A stretch of DNA of 64,000 nt from Vibrio vulnificus NBRC 15645 = ATCC 27562 (GCF_002224265.1 NZ_CP012882.1:682001-746000), one strand, 5' to 3'; positions 7,787 through 18,700 are shown, counted from the stretch's first letter. The notes: a model not told the origin generated them from the sequence alone. Translations and numbers: made by a program.

Positions 7787-9331
7787 GCTATCAAGACGCT
7801 CTAAATACGCGTTTGCGGTGGCAAGAATACGCGCTTTCTCGTCGTCGGCTTGGTTTTGCCAATTTTTCACCATCAGAGCCATGCGAGGATTACGCAAGAA
7901 GCGGTTTTGATGTCGGTCGATGAAATGCCAATAAAGGCTATTCATGGGGCAAGCATCTTGTCCACTGCGCTGTTTGACGTGGTAATGGCACTGTTTGCAG
8001 TAATCACTCATTTTGTTGATGTAAGCGCCGCTGGCAGCATAGGGTTTGGTGCCCACGATGCCACCATCGGCGTGCAGAGCCATTCCCCTTGTATTGGGCA
8101 TTTCTACCCACTCGATCGCATCGATATAAATGCCAAGATACCATTGCTCCACTTCGTCAGGGTCACAGCCCGCAAGCAGTGCAAAATTCCCCGTCACCAT
8201 CAGACGCTGAATGTGATGTGCGTAGGCAAAGGTGAGTGATTGTGAGATGGCTGCGCGCATGCAAGCCATGTTTGTCTCGCCGGTCCAAAAATAGGAGGGT
8301 AATGTGCGTTTGGCTTGCAGTGCATTGAGTGCGGCATAGTGCGGCATCTGGCTCCAGTAAATCCCGCGAACATATTCACGCCAACCTAATATCTGCCGCA
8401 CAAACCCCTCTATTTGCGCCAGAGAAATGCCATCTTGATTGTGTCGATAAGCCGAGATCGCGGTGTTGATTACTTCTGTAGGAGAGATCAATTTGCTGTT
8501 TAAGGCAAAGGAGAGGCGGCTGTGATAGAGGCTCCAAGAAGCCGTATGTTGGTGGATCATGGCATCTTGAAATCGGCCAAAATAGGGTAGGCAGATTTGG
8601 CAAAAGTGTGCCAGTAACGTCAATGCTTGTGAGCGATTGATTGGCCAGAGTAGCGGTGTTTGTGCTTCTCCAATACAATGCACCTGGTGTCGCTCTAGCC
8701 GCTGAAGAATGGTGTCAACAGGATTGGCAAACATCAGCGGTGTTGGAAGTGCATCTCGATCCTTGTCCGAGAGTTTGTTTCGATTGTCCGCGTCGTAGTT
8801 CCATTTTCCTCCCAACGGTTTTTGCTGATCATCCAACAAGACGTTATGTTGCTTACGCATTTGGCGATAAAAATGCTCCATCAAAGGGGGTTTCGCTTGG
8901 GAAAATCGCGCTTCGATTTCATCAAAAGGGAGAATGAAGTGTTCGCTATCGACACAAGTAATGGTTGTACCTGGTATGGATAGATTTTGGAGTTGCTGTA
9001 AAAGACGATATTCGTCAGGACGTTGATAGTCAAAATGAGTGATTTGGTGTTGCTGGCAGAGAGCCGTAATCCAGTCTGTCAGTGTGGCTCGTTGACACGA
9101 CTCATCAAGATCGATGTAGCGGACAAGATGACCTTGTTGTTGCAGAGTCACCGAAAAATGCGCCATCGCCGCAAAAAAAGCGCACACTTTTTGTACGTGA
9201 TGGCGAACATAATCGGTTTCTTGTTTAAGTTCGATGATCAGATATAAGGTGTCATCGCTCACCTGATCGAACCAAGTGTGCTGCGCATTGAGTTGGTCGC
9301 CTAAAATGAGTCGTAGCCGAGTGAATGTCAT
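7781..9331 (-). CDS. Iron-sulfur bacterial cryptochrome/photolyase (FeS-BCP, PhrB-like)
   Basis: This 516-residue protein begins RLRLILGDQLNAQHTWF, typical of the deoxyribodipyrimidine photolyase-related (DPRP) family. The C-terminal half has the FAD-binding region and cysteines matching those that hold a [4Fe-4S] cluster: CMRAA, then CKQC, then a C about 13 residues later. Characterised members repair (6-4) photoproducts with blue light (Agrobacterium PhrB) or act as cryptochromes. I use ATG 9329-9331, which gives the family length and has a GAGAAG sequence just upstream; a longer frame adds 16 unlikely residues. It is convergent with soxR. Whether it repairs DNA or signals cannot be decided here. 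Confidence 0.85.
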   Translation of the reverse strand: MTFTRLRLILGDQLNAQHTWFDQVSDDTLYLIIELKQETDYVRHHVQKVCAFFAAMAHFSVTLQQQGHLVRYIDLDESCQRATLTDWITALCQQHQITHFDYQRPDEYRLLQQLQNLSIPGTTITCVDSEHFILPFDEIEARFSQAKPPLMEHFYRQMRKQHNVLLDDQQKPLGGKWNYDADNRNKLSDKDRDALPTPLMFANPVDTILQRLERHQVHCIGEAQTPLLWPINRSQALTLLAHFCQICLPYFGRFQDAMIHQHTASWSLYHSRLSFALNSKLISPTEVINTAISAYRHNQDGISLAQIEGFVRQILGWREYVRGIYWSQMPHYAALNALQAKRTLPSYFWTGETNMACMRAAISQSLTFAYAHHIQRLMVTGNFALLAGCDPDEVEQWYLGIYIDAIEWVEMPNTRGMALHADGGIVGTKPYAASGAYINKMSDYCKQCHYHVKQRSGQDACPMNSLYWHFIDRHQNRFLRNPRMALMVKNWQNQADDEKARILATANAYLERLDSL

Positions 9332-9417
9332 CTTCTTCTCGCGAGTGTTTTTGCTGTTGTATACGATTTGCTGTTGCATACGAAGCGTGGCGAAAAACGA
9401 TCAAACTGGCGCTATGC

Positions 9418-10212
9418 TTAATTCGGCAATGTTTTGCAATACTCTCTCGGAGAGAGTCCAAAGCGCTGACGAAAGCGTTGACTGAATTTATCTGGCGATT
9501 GGTATCCGCACATCAATGACAACTCTGCGGTTTTACGGTGGCCTTGCTGCATCAGGCTTAGCGCATGGCTAAGCCGTACTTTTGACAATACTTCACGATA
9601 TTGAGTGCCTTCCTCTTTTAAACGGCGGATCAAGGTCGCTTTGCTGATGGCAAAGTGCTGACAAGCGTCTTCAATTTGATGATCTTTACTCGGCTGTTGG
9701 GCGATAAACTCACTAAGCTTTTGCTCAAAGCTTTGGCCCTGTGGCGCAAACATCAAGTGCAGTACCCCTCGTTCTGCTAATTGCTGATAGAGCCCATACA
9801 GCCAGAACGTGAGTGTCTCTGCACTCAAATCGCCAAGCGGCAGTCCGGCCAGCAAATTCAACGTATGGTTGAGGGCTTTATCACAGCGAACCACAGGGTG
9901 ATGAAGGGTGAGATGTGGTGTGGTCGTGCCATTACGTTCACTCAACGACATCATTTCTGACGTGGGTGATAGAGAGAAGCAAAATTGACGAGATGAAAAC
10001 TGCCCGGCGTGAGGAAGATTCTCGAAATGGAGTGCATGATTGGCACGGCACAGCAACAGGCTGTGAGCATCAATATCCAAGGTGGTTTCTTGCCAATAAA
10101 GGCGCTTACTGCCAGTGGTAATTTGGATAATGCTGGGAGTGAGAATCGCCACATTGCGCAATGCTTGCGTGTGAACACCACGATAGTAGGCAAGTTGCAT
10201 CAATGATTTCAT
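9418..10212 (-). CDS. AraC-family transcriptional regulator
   Basis: The 264-residue product has an N-terminal cupin-like ligand domain and a C-terminal double helix-turn-helix. The first helix-turn-helix includes FAISKATLIRRLKEEGTQY and the second ends with the family signature SPDKFSQRFRQRFGLSPREY. GGGAG lies 5 bp before ATG 10210-10212, so I prefer this to an ATG four codons upstream. It follows the PEBP gene by 17 bp and is probably co-transcribed with it. The inducer is unknown. Confidence 0.85.
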   Translation of the reverse strand: MKSLMQLAYYRGVHTQALRNVAILTPSIIQITTGSKRLYWQETTLDIDAHSLLLCRANHALHFENLPHAGQFSSRQFCFSLSPTSEMMSLSERNGTTTPHLTLHHPVVRCDKALNHTLNLLAGLPLGDLSAETLTFWLYGLYQQLAERGVLHLMFAPQGQSFEQKLSEFIAQQPSKDHQIEDACQHFAISKATLIRRLKEEGTQYREVLSKVRLSHALSLMQQGHRKTAELSLMCGYQSPDKFSQRFRQRFGLSPREYCKTLPN

Positions 10213-10229
10213 TGTCACTCCCATACGAA

Positions 10230-10769
10230 TTATCGAACGTAAGTTGCGGTTAACGTTGCTTTATCTAACGCCATTGCGTTGAGCATAAAACCCACTAGAG
10301 CGGGTGAGCTGTTGCTATCTAAGTCTAACTTGGCTTCAGGTAATGCCCAAACGGTAAATTGATAGCGGTGCATGCCATCACCCTCTGGCGGACAAACGCC
10401 GCCGAATCCTTTTGCGCCATAGTCGTTACGGATCTCCGTTGCGCCTACTTTCTTGAGGTCAACGCCACGCGGTAATTCCGATACATTGGCTGGGATATCA
10501 ATGGTAGACCAATGCCACCAACCACTGCCTGTTGGGGCATCTGGGTCGTACGCTGTGATGGCAAAACTTTTGGTGCCTTTAGGCGCGTTTTGCCAGCTTA
10601 GTTGAGGGGAAAGATTATCGCCGCTACAACCAAATCCTGTAAATTCAAAGGTTTTCGCCATGCGTTGCCCTTCCATAATGTCATGGCTAGTGAGGCTAAA
10701 ATCGCCAGCATAGCTGGTGGATGCGGCAACAGAGCTAAGCAGTAGTAGTGCGATAGATGAGTATTTCAT
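10230..10769 (-). CDS. YbhB/YbcL-type PEBP family protein, exported
   Basis: The 179-residue protein has a signal peptide (cleavage expected after ...STSYA, residue ~21) and the phosphatidylethanolamine-binding protein fold. Family motifs are DPDAPTGSGWWHW (residues ~72-84) and GGVCPPEGDGMHRYQFTVWAL (~123-143). Bacterial members (YbhB, YbcL) bind small ligands in a conserved pocket; no enzymatic role is established for most. It should be periplasmic. An AraC-type regulator gene follows by 17 bp. Confidence 0.85.
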   Translation of the reverse strand: MKYSSIALLLLSSVAASTSYAGDFSLTSHDIMEGQRMAKTFEFTGFGCSGDNLSPQLSWQNAPKGTKSFAITAYDPDAPTGSGWWHWSTIDIPANVSELPRGVDLKKVGATEIRNDYGAKGFGGVCPPEGDGMHRYQFTVWALPEAKLDLDSNSSPALVGFMLNAMALDKATLTATYVR

Positions 10770-10957
10770 GCTGATGTTCTCCTAATGGTGTATGAGAACC
10801 ATTGTAAGAACCTCAGGATAGTTTTCTCGCTTGAAAGTGTCACCGTTTTTAATATTTACTTGTAAATGATTCTTTTGGTCTGTTTTTCTGGTTTTTATGT
10901 AACGGTGTGATGCTGCGTCGTTTGATGCTCACACGGTGCGCGGAGCACCAATGCGAG

Positions 10958-11371
10958 CTAGAACAACCCCTCTGCTTGTAAGCGAAGCAGCTCTTTAAGT
11001 GCGATCTTATCCACCTCGGTCGCTGGGGCGAAGTCAGTGACTTTGCTCCAAAAGACAGTGTCCGCTTCGTGGCTTTGGATCTCGCCTTGCCATTGGGTCA
11101 CCACATAATAGTGCAGCAGCTGCAGCTCAGAGGTCGGATGGTAGAGCGAGCAGAGATAGTGATACGCCAACGCATCAACGCCAAGCTCTTCGCTGATCTC
11201 TCTTAATAGCGTTTGTGTTTGGCTTTCTCCGGTTTCCATATGCCCGCCGGGAATGGCTACCATATCAGGGTCGCAGCGCTTTTCCTTGCTGCGCTGTTCA
11301 AGCAATACCTTGTCTTCATCAATCAATAAAAAGGAGACGCATGGATGTACAGGGGGCATGTTTTTACTCAC
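10958..11371 (-). CDS. Nudix hydrolase
   Basis: The 137-residue protein has a complete Nudix box (GX5EX7REUXEEXGU) starting at GGHMETGE (~residue 42) and ending REISEELGV. Nudix enzymes cleave nucleoside diphosphate derivatives, often to remove damaged or excess nucleotides. The frame opens with GTG at 11369-11371; an internal ATG at 11357-11359 is an alternative, and neither has a clear Shine-Dalgarno site, so the start is uncertain. It stands alone between the PEBP gene and the histidine kinase gene. Confidence 0.85.
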   Translation of the reverse strand: MSKNMPPVHPCVSFLLIDEDKVLLEQRSKEKRCDPDMVAIPGGHMETGESQTQTLLREISEELGVDALAYHYLCSLYHPTSELQLLHYYVVTQWQGEIQSHEADTVFWSKVTDFAPATEVDKIALKELLRLQAEGLF

Positions 11372-11456
11372 TGCTTCGGTTGTTACAAGCTCTGTATGAC
11401 AGAGAGTCGAAGGCTTATAAAAACAGAGAAATGGCGAAACGACGAAAAGTTTGTTG

Positions 11457-13607
11457 TTAAACTGTGCGGCTTTTCACTGTGTTTGTGAGGCAATGTGTTT
11501 CGATCAAGCTCTCTAATGCGTCAACATTAAAAGGTTTTGCGAGAATATCGTCAAAACCCGCCTGTCGATACTTTTTCTCATCTTCTTCAAACACGTTGGC
11601 CGTTACCGCAATGATCATCGCCCCTTTGGCGAGTTGCTCTGCTTGAATTACTTTCATTGCTTGCAAGCCATCCATCACTGGCATTTGAATGTCCATCAAC
11701 ACCAAGTCGTAGGCTTGTTTTCTCATCCGTGCTAAGGCTTCTTCACCGTTATTGGCCATATCGGGAACAATGCCTAAGCGAGCCAGAAAGTGCGTCGCGA
11801 CCAACTGATTAATATGAACATCTTCTACCAGCAAGACCTGCAAATCCAAGTAGGTTTTGTGAGGCATGGTGATGGTGGCTAACGATGGGGTAGGTTTGCC
11901 AAGGAGCAGTTCATACATTCGATAAGAAACATACGGCTTGCTCAGGTACTCCACTTTTGCACTGCTTTCGAGATTCTGCTGTTGTTCGATATCGGTGATC
12001 ACCAGCAGTTTTCGCCCCCCAGCTTCCTCGTATAAGGTAGGAAGAATGTTCGCGATAAGGCGTTGATTGTGATGGTAATACACAAAATAAGGCTGGGTAT
12101 GATCCGCCAATAAAGCCAATCGGTTCACATCGTGTTGGATAGTGCTGTAATACTCACTGCCATCATTATGGACCAAAATATCACTCGGACATGGTGGTTT
12201 AGGCTCAAAGTGCGGTGCATGCAAAAGGGGCAGTGTTAATGATAAGGTCACCTGGGTGCCCCGATTAAGTTCGCTTTCTATGCGTAATGTGCCTTGCATG
12301 AGATTGGTCAGTTTTTGGCAAATCGCCAACCCGAGTCCTGTGCCGCCGTATTTTCGTGTGGTTGAATCGTCGGCTTGAACAAACTCGTCAAACACCTTTT
12401 GCAACTGCGCTTCTGAAATGCCAATACCAGTGTCAGACACGCAGATTTGCAGCACCGAGTTAGGGCCACGATTTTGCACGGTGAACGCCACTTTGATCTG
12501 CCCTTCATGAGTGAACTTGATCGCGTTTGAACAGAGATTGCTGATGATTTGGAACAGGCGCAGTGGATCCCCGTAGAAAATCATGTCGCAATCTTGAGGT
12601 GTGATGATAAAACTCTCTACCCTCGGGGTCTGGGTTCGCTCGTGAAACAATACGCGAGTGTCATCAACAATGTCTTTCAGTGAGAATTCCACTTGTTCCA
12701 ATGTCAGCTTGCCAGAGTCGATTTTGCTGATGTCCAAAATGTCGTTCATCAAAGCAAGCAGATGTTTACCGGAGCGATGGATCAGATCGATGTACTCGCG
12801 AATTTGCTCGCTGGCATTGAGATAATGGTCGGTGTCGCTTAAACCGATGATGGCATTCAGTGGCGTGCGTACTTCGTGAGAAATGTTGGCGAGAAATTTT
12901 GACTTGGTTTCGGCACTCGCTTCAGCGGCGCGCTTCGCTTCTTGCATATCGAGGGATTGCTGTTGCGTAAAACGGGTGAGTCGCACTTGATCGATATAGA
13001 GTTTGAAGACGAGCGCGATGATCAAAATAGAGACAAAGAGGATAGCCAAATAGTACCAATGTTGTTGACGATAAAACTGCTCTCGGCTCAGTAGGAAGTC
13101 ACTCTGATTGTGTTCAACCCGCAAAATGACTTCTGCGGTGTAGGTATTCCAGCGGTTATAGAGCGTATCGGTTTCGCTAATTAAACTCGGCATCACGGCT
13201 TCAGCTGAAGTCACCTCTTTTAACGCGGCGACTCGGGAGGTCAATTGATGCAGCCCTTGGGTCATGGCATCCAGTTGCGCAAAATCACCGTAATCAGAAT
13301 GAAGCTCAATGGTGGCGTGGCTTTTCAGATCATTTTCAATGCTCGCACGCATGATGCGTGTACGGATTTGAGTTTTCTGCAAGTTGGCAGCAGACGGTTC
13401 GACTAAGAAATCTTGCAGCGAACTTTTGATGTGCAGCAGCTTGGTTTTTGCGCCTAAATTGTTGTTCACGATCGACACATACGGCGCCATTGCTTGGCTG
13501 GTCATGTTTTGATAAGAAAAAAAGGCGGCGGCGATAAGGAAAAACAGTGCGCAACCTAGCGTCACTAGGAGAATAGCAAGGATGGGTAACTTACTGCTCT
13601 GCTTCAT
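11457..13607 (-). CDS. Hybrid sensor histidine kinase with receiver domain
   Basis: This 716-residue inner-membrane kinase has two membrane helices (~7-29 and ~186-206) around a periplasmic helical sensor of about 155 residues, a phosphoacceptor domain (NISHEVRTPLNAIIGLSD), an ATPase domain with N box (NLCSNAIKF), DTGIGI and GGTGLGLAI, and a C-terminal receiver with phospho-aspartate in LMDIQMPVMDG and lysine in LAKPFN. No HPt domain is present. ATG 13605-13607 is preferred since GAGGA lies 5 bp upstream; an ATG at 13619 overlaps the upstream stop. The preceding gene, 8 bp away, encodes a small sulfite-oxidase-fold periplasmic protein that may be its sensory partner. Confidence 0.9.
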   Translation of the reverse strand: MKQSSKLPILAILLVTLGCALFFLIAAAFFSYQNMTSQAMAPYVSIVNNNLGAKTKLLHIKSSLQDFLVEPSAANLQKTQIRTRIMRASIENDLKSHATIELHSDYGDFAQLDAMTQGLHQLTSRVAALKEVTSAEAVMPSLISETDTLYNRWNTYTAEVILRVEHNQSDFLLSREQFYRQQHWYYLAILFVSILIIALVFKLYIDQVRLTRFTQQQSLDMQEAKRAAEASAETKSKFLANISHEVRTPLNAIIGLSDTDHYLNASEQIREYIDLIHRSGKHLLALMNDILDISKIDSGKLTLEQVEFSLKDIVDDTRVLFHERTQTPRVESFIITPQDCDMIFYGDPLRLFQIISNLCSNAIKFTHEGQIKVAFTVQNRGPNSVLQICVSDTGIGISEAQLQKVFDEFVQADDSTTRKYGGTGLGLAICQKLTNLMQGTLRIESELNRGTQVTLSLTLPLLHAPHFEPKPPCPSDILVHNDGSEYYSTIQHDVNRLALLADHTQPYFVYYHHNQRLIANILPTLYEEAGGRKLLVITDIEQQQNLESSAKVEYLSKPYVSYRMYELLLGKPTPSLATITMPHKTYLDLQVLLVEDVHINQLVATHFLARLGIVPDMANNGEEALARMRKQAYDLVLMDIQMPVMDGLQAMKVIQAEQLAKGAMIIAVTANVFEEDEKKYRQAGFDDILAKPFNVDALESLIETHCLTNTVKSRTV

Positions 13608-13615
13608 CAATTTCC

Positions 13616-14113
13616 TCATTCCACTTTGATTTCACGGACTTGCCAAACGGAGCGATTGTAGTAAAGGTCAAAGCGTAACTCAGGGTTGTCACTAAAGGGA
13701 TACACCACAAATAGCGGGCCTTTGTCGTCAATCGTCATGATTTTGCCATTTTCGTGCGTGGCGAGGATCACGGGGTAATTGGTCACATCCTCGATTGGAA
13801 TAGTGGCGACGTAATCATCCCACGCTATCACAATCAACTCGCTGCCCTTTGCTCCGACATAACTCAGTAGATCTGACAGCCGTGGGCCTTGGTATTGATA
13901 AACGGAAGCGGCAACATGATTGTCGGTTTGAATGGTCACTTGCTCAAAAGAAGCGAGCGTTTCTCTATCAAGTACAAAGCCATCCGGAGAGTTTCGGTTG
14001 TCAATGTTGCCACTGATGGTCAGTAAAATGTCACCCTGAGGGGGCGGGTAAATTTGTGCCAAACACAATGTTGGGAGCAACGCGAGTATCCCTATTTGCC
14101 AAGCAAATTTCAT
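13616..14113 (-). CDS. Periplasmic sulfite-oxidase-fold protein without Mo-binding cysteine
   Basis: The 165-residue protein has a signal peptide (MKFAWQIGILALLPTLCLA) and a mature part resembling a truncated oxidoreductase molybdopterin-binding (SUOX-type) domain, with segments such as YQGPRLSDLLSYVGAKG and VIAWDDYVATIPIED and a closing WQVREIKVE. The mature protein has no cysteine, so the residue that ligates molybdenum in active enzymes is absent and an enzymatic role is unlikely. ATG 14111-14113 has GGAG 8 bp before it. It directly precedes the hybrid kinase gene and may bind a ligand or redox signal for it. Family assignment is by eye. Confidence 0.65.
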   Translation of the reverse strand: MKFAWQIGILALLPTLCLAQIYPPPQGDILLTISGNIDNRNSPDGFVLDRETLASFEQVTIQTDNHVAASVYQYQGPRLSDLLSYVGAKGSELIVIAWDDYVATIPIEDVTNYPVILATHENGKIMTIDDKGPLFVVYPFSDNPELRFDLYYNRSVWQVREIKVE

Positions 14114-14544
14114 TGTCATCTCCAGCGATGCATAAACCATTCATACCTTTGAAAATAGGTTATAAAAAGCCGCCTTTCAAACCGACTCTGGCGCTTATTG
14201 AACGAGAAACGTCCAAAGCCATGGTGGCATCAGCGTCAAGATGTGTTTGGTCAATATCACCAAAAGTGAGCGATATTCGCGCATGTTATTTTTATCTTGA
14301 ATGCTTTGTTTTGTAAGTGATTGAAAAGTGTGGAAATAACATTTGGCACAAAAATTGTTACAAAAAAGGAATTTCATGGTATTTACGCTGTCTATCTTTT
14401 GAGTTTTTGATATGAATCTTGCCTATTGTAGTGTGTTCGGCAAGTGGATTTGAGATCGAATCAAAGAAAGAAACGTAAAACATAACAATACCTCGCTGGC
14501 GTGACTTTTTCGCGAGGTCAATAAAACACAGAATAAGGATGCTC
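14114..14544. other. Divergent intergenic region with a possible sigma-54-like site
   Basis: This region separates the kinase operon from the RND operon. TTGGCACAAAAATTGTT at 14343-14359 resembles a -24/-12 promoter facing the RND genes, but the -12 element is GT rather than GC and it lies about 190 bp from the start. A palindromic CGC/GCG-flanked segment at 14492-14518 (CCTCGCTGG...GCGAGG) may form a hairpin in the leader. Confidence 0.3.
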
Positions 14545-15699
14545 ATGTTACACAATGTCGCTCGTTGGATTTTACCTGTCGCTCTGTTGGGGGGCGGATA
14601 CGTTGCTTATCAAGCCATCGCTGCATCGGGGCCGGAAACAGACGATAAAAAAGAGGCTGTGGTCGAAACCATTGTCGAAACGGCCCCACTGCTCCCGACG
14701 GAACACAAAGTGATGATCACCAGCCATGGCGAGTTGGTGCCTTTTGAAACGACCCGCTTGTCTGCACAAGTCTCTGGTGAGGTCGTGTCTTGGCACCCAA
14801 ACTTTGTCACGGGGGGAATTGTAAAGCGTGGAGAGGTGCTGTTTTCCATTGAATCGGACAACTACCAAGCGGCTGTGTTACAAGCCGAAGCGGAGTTAGC
14901 GTCGGCAAAAGCGGTGTTGATCGAGGAAAAAGCGAAAGCGAAAGTTGCTGAGCGCCAAGCCAAAAACCTTAGCGACAAACAAGTGTCTGATCTCTATTTG
15001 CGTAAGCCACAATTGCTCAGTGCGGAAGCGCAGGTGAAATCAGCACTGGCGTCGCTCAAACGAGCAGAGCGCGATCTGGAAAACTGTAAGGTGGTCGCCC
15101 CGTACGATGCGTTAGTCGTCTCACGACAAATAGGGGTTGGCCAATTTATTTCCGCGGGCAGTGAAGTTGCGTTACTCAACAATATTGAAGCGGCTGAAAT
15201 TCACATTCCTATTGCTGGCTTTGACAGTGCTTTCTTGCCTGAAAAACTGTCGAATATTCGTGCCACCATCCGTTTGCAAGGGCTTCGCCAAGTCGAAAGA
15301 GAGGGCAACATTGACCGTGACTTAGCGATGATTGATTCCGCCACACGTATGATCAACGTTGTGGTTCGTATTGATGACCCGTATGGCATTAATTCGCAAA
15401 AGCCTGCGATCAAGTTCGGCTCCTACGTGGAGGTGCAATTTGCAGGCAAAGAGCTCAAACACATCTATCGCTTGCCGCAAGAATTGGTTAGCAACCGCAC
15501 GGTTTGGGTCGTGAACGAAGAAAACCAGCTCTATCCAAGAAGCGTCAATGTATTGCGTTCAGAAGGTGAATTCGTCCTGATTTCAGAGGGTATTGAGCAG
15601 AGCGATAAACTGGTGCTCACAGTGCCGGAATATCCACAAAAAGGCATGTCGGTAAAGCTCTCTCAGACAAAAAACGCTGACGCAGAAAATCAAGGCTAA
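14545..15699 (+). CDS. RND efflux periplasmic adaptor (membrane fusion protein)
   Basis: The 384-residue adaptor has an N-terminal membrane/signal segment (WILPVALLGGGYVAYQAIA), a lipoyl-like half motif (VSGEVVSWHPNFVTGGIVKRGEVLF), a helical hairpin rich in A/E/K (~110-165), the second lipoyl half (VVAPYDALV) and a beta-barrel region. Such proteins link an inner-membrane RND pump to an outer-membrane channel. AAGGA lies 6 bp before ATG 14545, whereas an ATG two codons earlier abuts that site. The RND gene follows after 11 bp. No outer-membrane factor is encoded here, so a TolC-type channel elsewhere is presumed. Confidence 0.9.
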   Translation: MLHNVARWILPVALLGGGYVAYQAIAASGPETDDKKEAVVETIVETAPLLPTEHKVMITSHGELVPFETTRLSAQVSGEVVSWHPNFVTGGIVKRGEVLFSIESDNYQAAVLQAEAELASAKAVLIEEKAKAKVAERQAKNLSDKQVSDLYLRKPQLLSAEAQVKSALASLKRAERDLENCKVVAPYDALVVSRQIGVGQFISAGSEVALLNNIEAAEIHIPIAGFDSAFLPEKLSNIRATIRLQGLRQVEREGNIDRDLAMIDSATRMINVVVRIDDPYGINSQKPAIKFGSYVEVQFAGKELKHIYRLPQELVSNRTVWVVNEENQLYPRSVNVLRSEGEFVLISEGIEQSDKLVLTVPEYPQKGMSVKLSQTKNADAENQG

Positions 15700-15710
15700 A
15701 GGAGCGCAGG

Positions 15711-18700
15711 ATGGAATCTAACCAACAGCGCGGCCTGATCAGCTATTTCGCGCACAATTCAGTGGCGGCCAACTTACTGATGGTGTTCATCATCATCATG
15801 GGGATCGTCAGTTTCTTTTTCATTCAACGTCAGATGTTTCCGAACATTGAAGTGAATTACATCAACGTTAGTGCTAGCTATCCGGGTGCTTCTCCTCAAG
15901 AGATTGAAGAGAGTATCTTGCTAAAAATGGAAGAGTCACTCAAAGACGTGACGGGTATCAAGCAAGCCGTTTCTACCGCCTCGCGCGGCAACGCGCATAT
16001 TTCATTGGAGATCAACGTTAAAGCCGACATCAAAGAGGTGTTGGATGATGTGAAGCAGCGAATCAGCACCATTGCGAGCTTTCCGAAAGGGATGGAGCCA
16101 GTCAACATCTACCAATATGAGTTCCGCCAAGATGTGATTGAGTTGTCTTTAGTCGGAGATCGGCCATTGGAAGAGCTCAAGCCGATCGCGAAGAAGATCG
16201 AAGATGAGCTGCTGCAATTGCAAAACGTCATGCTGGTGGAGTTGAGTGCGCCAGAAGAGGAAATTGCGATTGAAGTGGATCCGCTCGTGCTGCGCAAATA
16301 TGACCTGACCTTAAACGACGTGACCAATGCGATTCGCCGCTATTCCGCAAACTACTCCGCGGGTGAAGTGAGCACGAGCGCCGGCATGATTGCCGTCAGG
16401 ATTGAAAACCAGTACTACAAAGGGGAAGAGTTCCGCAATATTCCCGTCAAGTTAGGGGCCAATGGCGCGAAAGTCCTACTGCAAGACATTGCGACGATAA
16501 AAGATGGCTTTACCGAAGCTGAGCGTTACTTCCAGTTTTCGGGGCAAAATGCGATTTATCTGTCGGTGAAGGCGACCAAAGATCAGGACATGATCCCAGT
16601 CGCTGAATCGGTCAAAGCTTACATTGCGCATAAAAATGAGCAGCTACCCGATGATTTGCAAATCAAAACTCTGGTTGACATGACGTACTACTTGCAAGGG
16701 CGTTTGGACATGATGCTGAAAAACCTCCTGCAAGGGGCCGTTTTAGTTGCCATCATGTTGAGTATTTTCTTGCGTGTGCGTTTAGCGCTGTGGGTAATGA
16801 TTGGCTTGCCCGTTTGTTTCCTTGGCGCGGTGATGGTGATGCCTTTTATTGGCGTGACGATCAACATCGTTTCACTGTTTGCCTTCATCATGGTGTTGGG
16901 CATTGTGGTGGATGATGCGATTGTGATAGGCGAAAGTGCCTACAGTGAAATCGAGAAAAAGGGCGGTGGCGTTGACAATGTCATCACTGGGGTGAAAAAG
17001 GTGGCAACCCCCGCGACTTTTGGCGTACTCACCACCATTGCGGTGTTCGCCCCATTTTTGATGTCATCAGGCCCTGAGCGTGCGTTTTTTGTCGGCATCG
17101 CGGCGGTTGTGATGCTCTGCCTTATTTTCAGCTTGATTGAGTCTAAATTGATTCTTCCGGCTCACTTAGCGCACACCAAATTTAGCCCCATCAAACCAGA
17201 TGGCTGGCGTGCTCGCTTCAATACACGTTTCTTTGGTTTCGTGAATGGGCCTTACCAGCGCTTTGTGCGCAAATGCACTCATTGGCGTTGGAGTGTGATG
17301 GCGTTTTTTGTGGTTTTATTGGTGATCAGTGTTGGTTTGGTCACTTCCAATCATGTTCGGATCATCATGAACCCGAAAGTGCCGACGGATTTTCCTGCGG
17401 TGACGGTGAAAATGAACGACAACGTTTCCAGTGAGCAGACCATTGACGCGTTGAAACAGATTGAGCAAGTGATCAACGAGGTTGAAGAGGAGACCATCGC
17501 GCAACATGGACGTGGCATGATACGCGACATGCTTTCATACAACCGAGGACGCACCGAAGGGCGCATTGTCGTGCCCTTGGTGGATGAAGAGCTTCGTCCG
17601 TTTAATACCTTTGAACTTTCAAGAATGTGGCGTGAAAAACTGCCTACGCTCGCAGGGGTAAAAAGCCTCACTATTCGTGATGCCACCAACAGTGGCGATG
17701 ATGGCGATGAGTTTGGCTATCGCCTCTTTGGCACGGATATTGAGCAGCTCAATGCCGCGGGGCGTTACCTGATCACACGTTTGCAAGAGCAAAATGGCCT
17801 GTTTGATATCTCCTCAAGCATTGATTCAGGAAGTAAAGAAGTATTGCTCTCTCTGGCTCCAGTGGCTTATGACTTGGGTTTAGATCTCACCATGATTGCT
17901 GAACAAGTTGGCGGCAGTTTTTATGGCGGTGAAGCACAACGTTTTATCCGCGATGGAGAAGAGCTGAAAGTGATGGTGCGTTATCCGAAATTGACGCGTG
18001 AGGCGTTTGCCTCACTTCGTTACGCGGTGATCACCACGCCCACTGGCAAGAAAGTGATGCTTGGTGATGTCGTGACCATTGATGAGCAGCCGGGCGTGAG
18101 CAGCATTCGTCGTGAGCAAGGTTACAAAACAGTTTATGTATACGGCTCCATCGATGAGGAAATCGTTGAACCAAATGAAGTGGTGAAAACCGTACGAGAG
18201 TCGTTATTGCCTGAATTGAAAGAGAAATTCCCTGGCGTCCGAACGGAGCTTGGCGGCAGCATTGAGGAGCAGCAAGCTCAGCGTAATGAACAGATTATTT
18301 TCTTTGTCGCGGGGATGATCATTGTTTATATCTTGCTGGCAGTGCCACTGAAGAGTTATACCCAGCCGTTGATTGTGATGTCGGTTATTCCGTTTAGTCT
18401 CACTGGTGCTATTTGGGGTCATTACTGGTTAGGTCTCGATATCAGTATGATGTCCACCTTCGGCCTTATTGCGGCTGCGGGGGTCGTGATCAATGACTCT
18501 TTGGTCATGACGGATTACGTTAACCAAGTGCGCCGTGAAGGAATGTCGATCAAAGATGCGGTGGTGCAGGCGGGTTGCGCACGTTTTCGCGCGATCACAC
18601 TGACCTCGATCACCACCTTTGTTGGGGTGTTACCAATCATGTTTGAAACCAGCTTGCAGGCGAGATTTGTCATTCCAATGGCCGTCGCTCTGGGGTTTGC

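Noticed and set aside
8641..8937. Plus-strand open frame inside the photolyase-like gene
   Set aside because: It lies antisense to a conserved gene and has no family resemblance.
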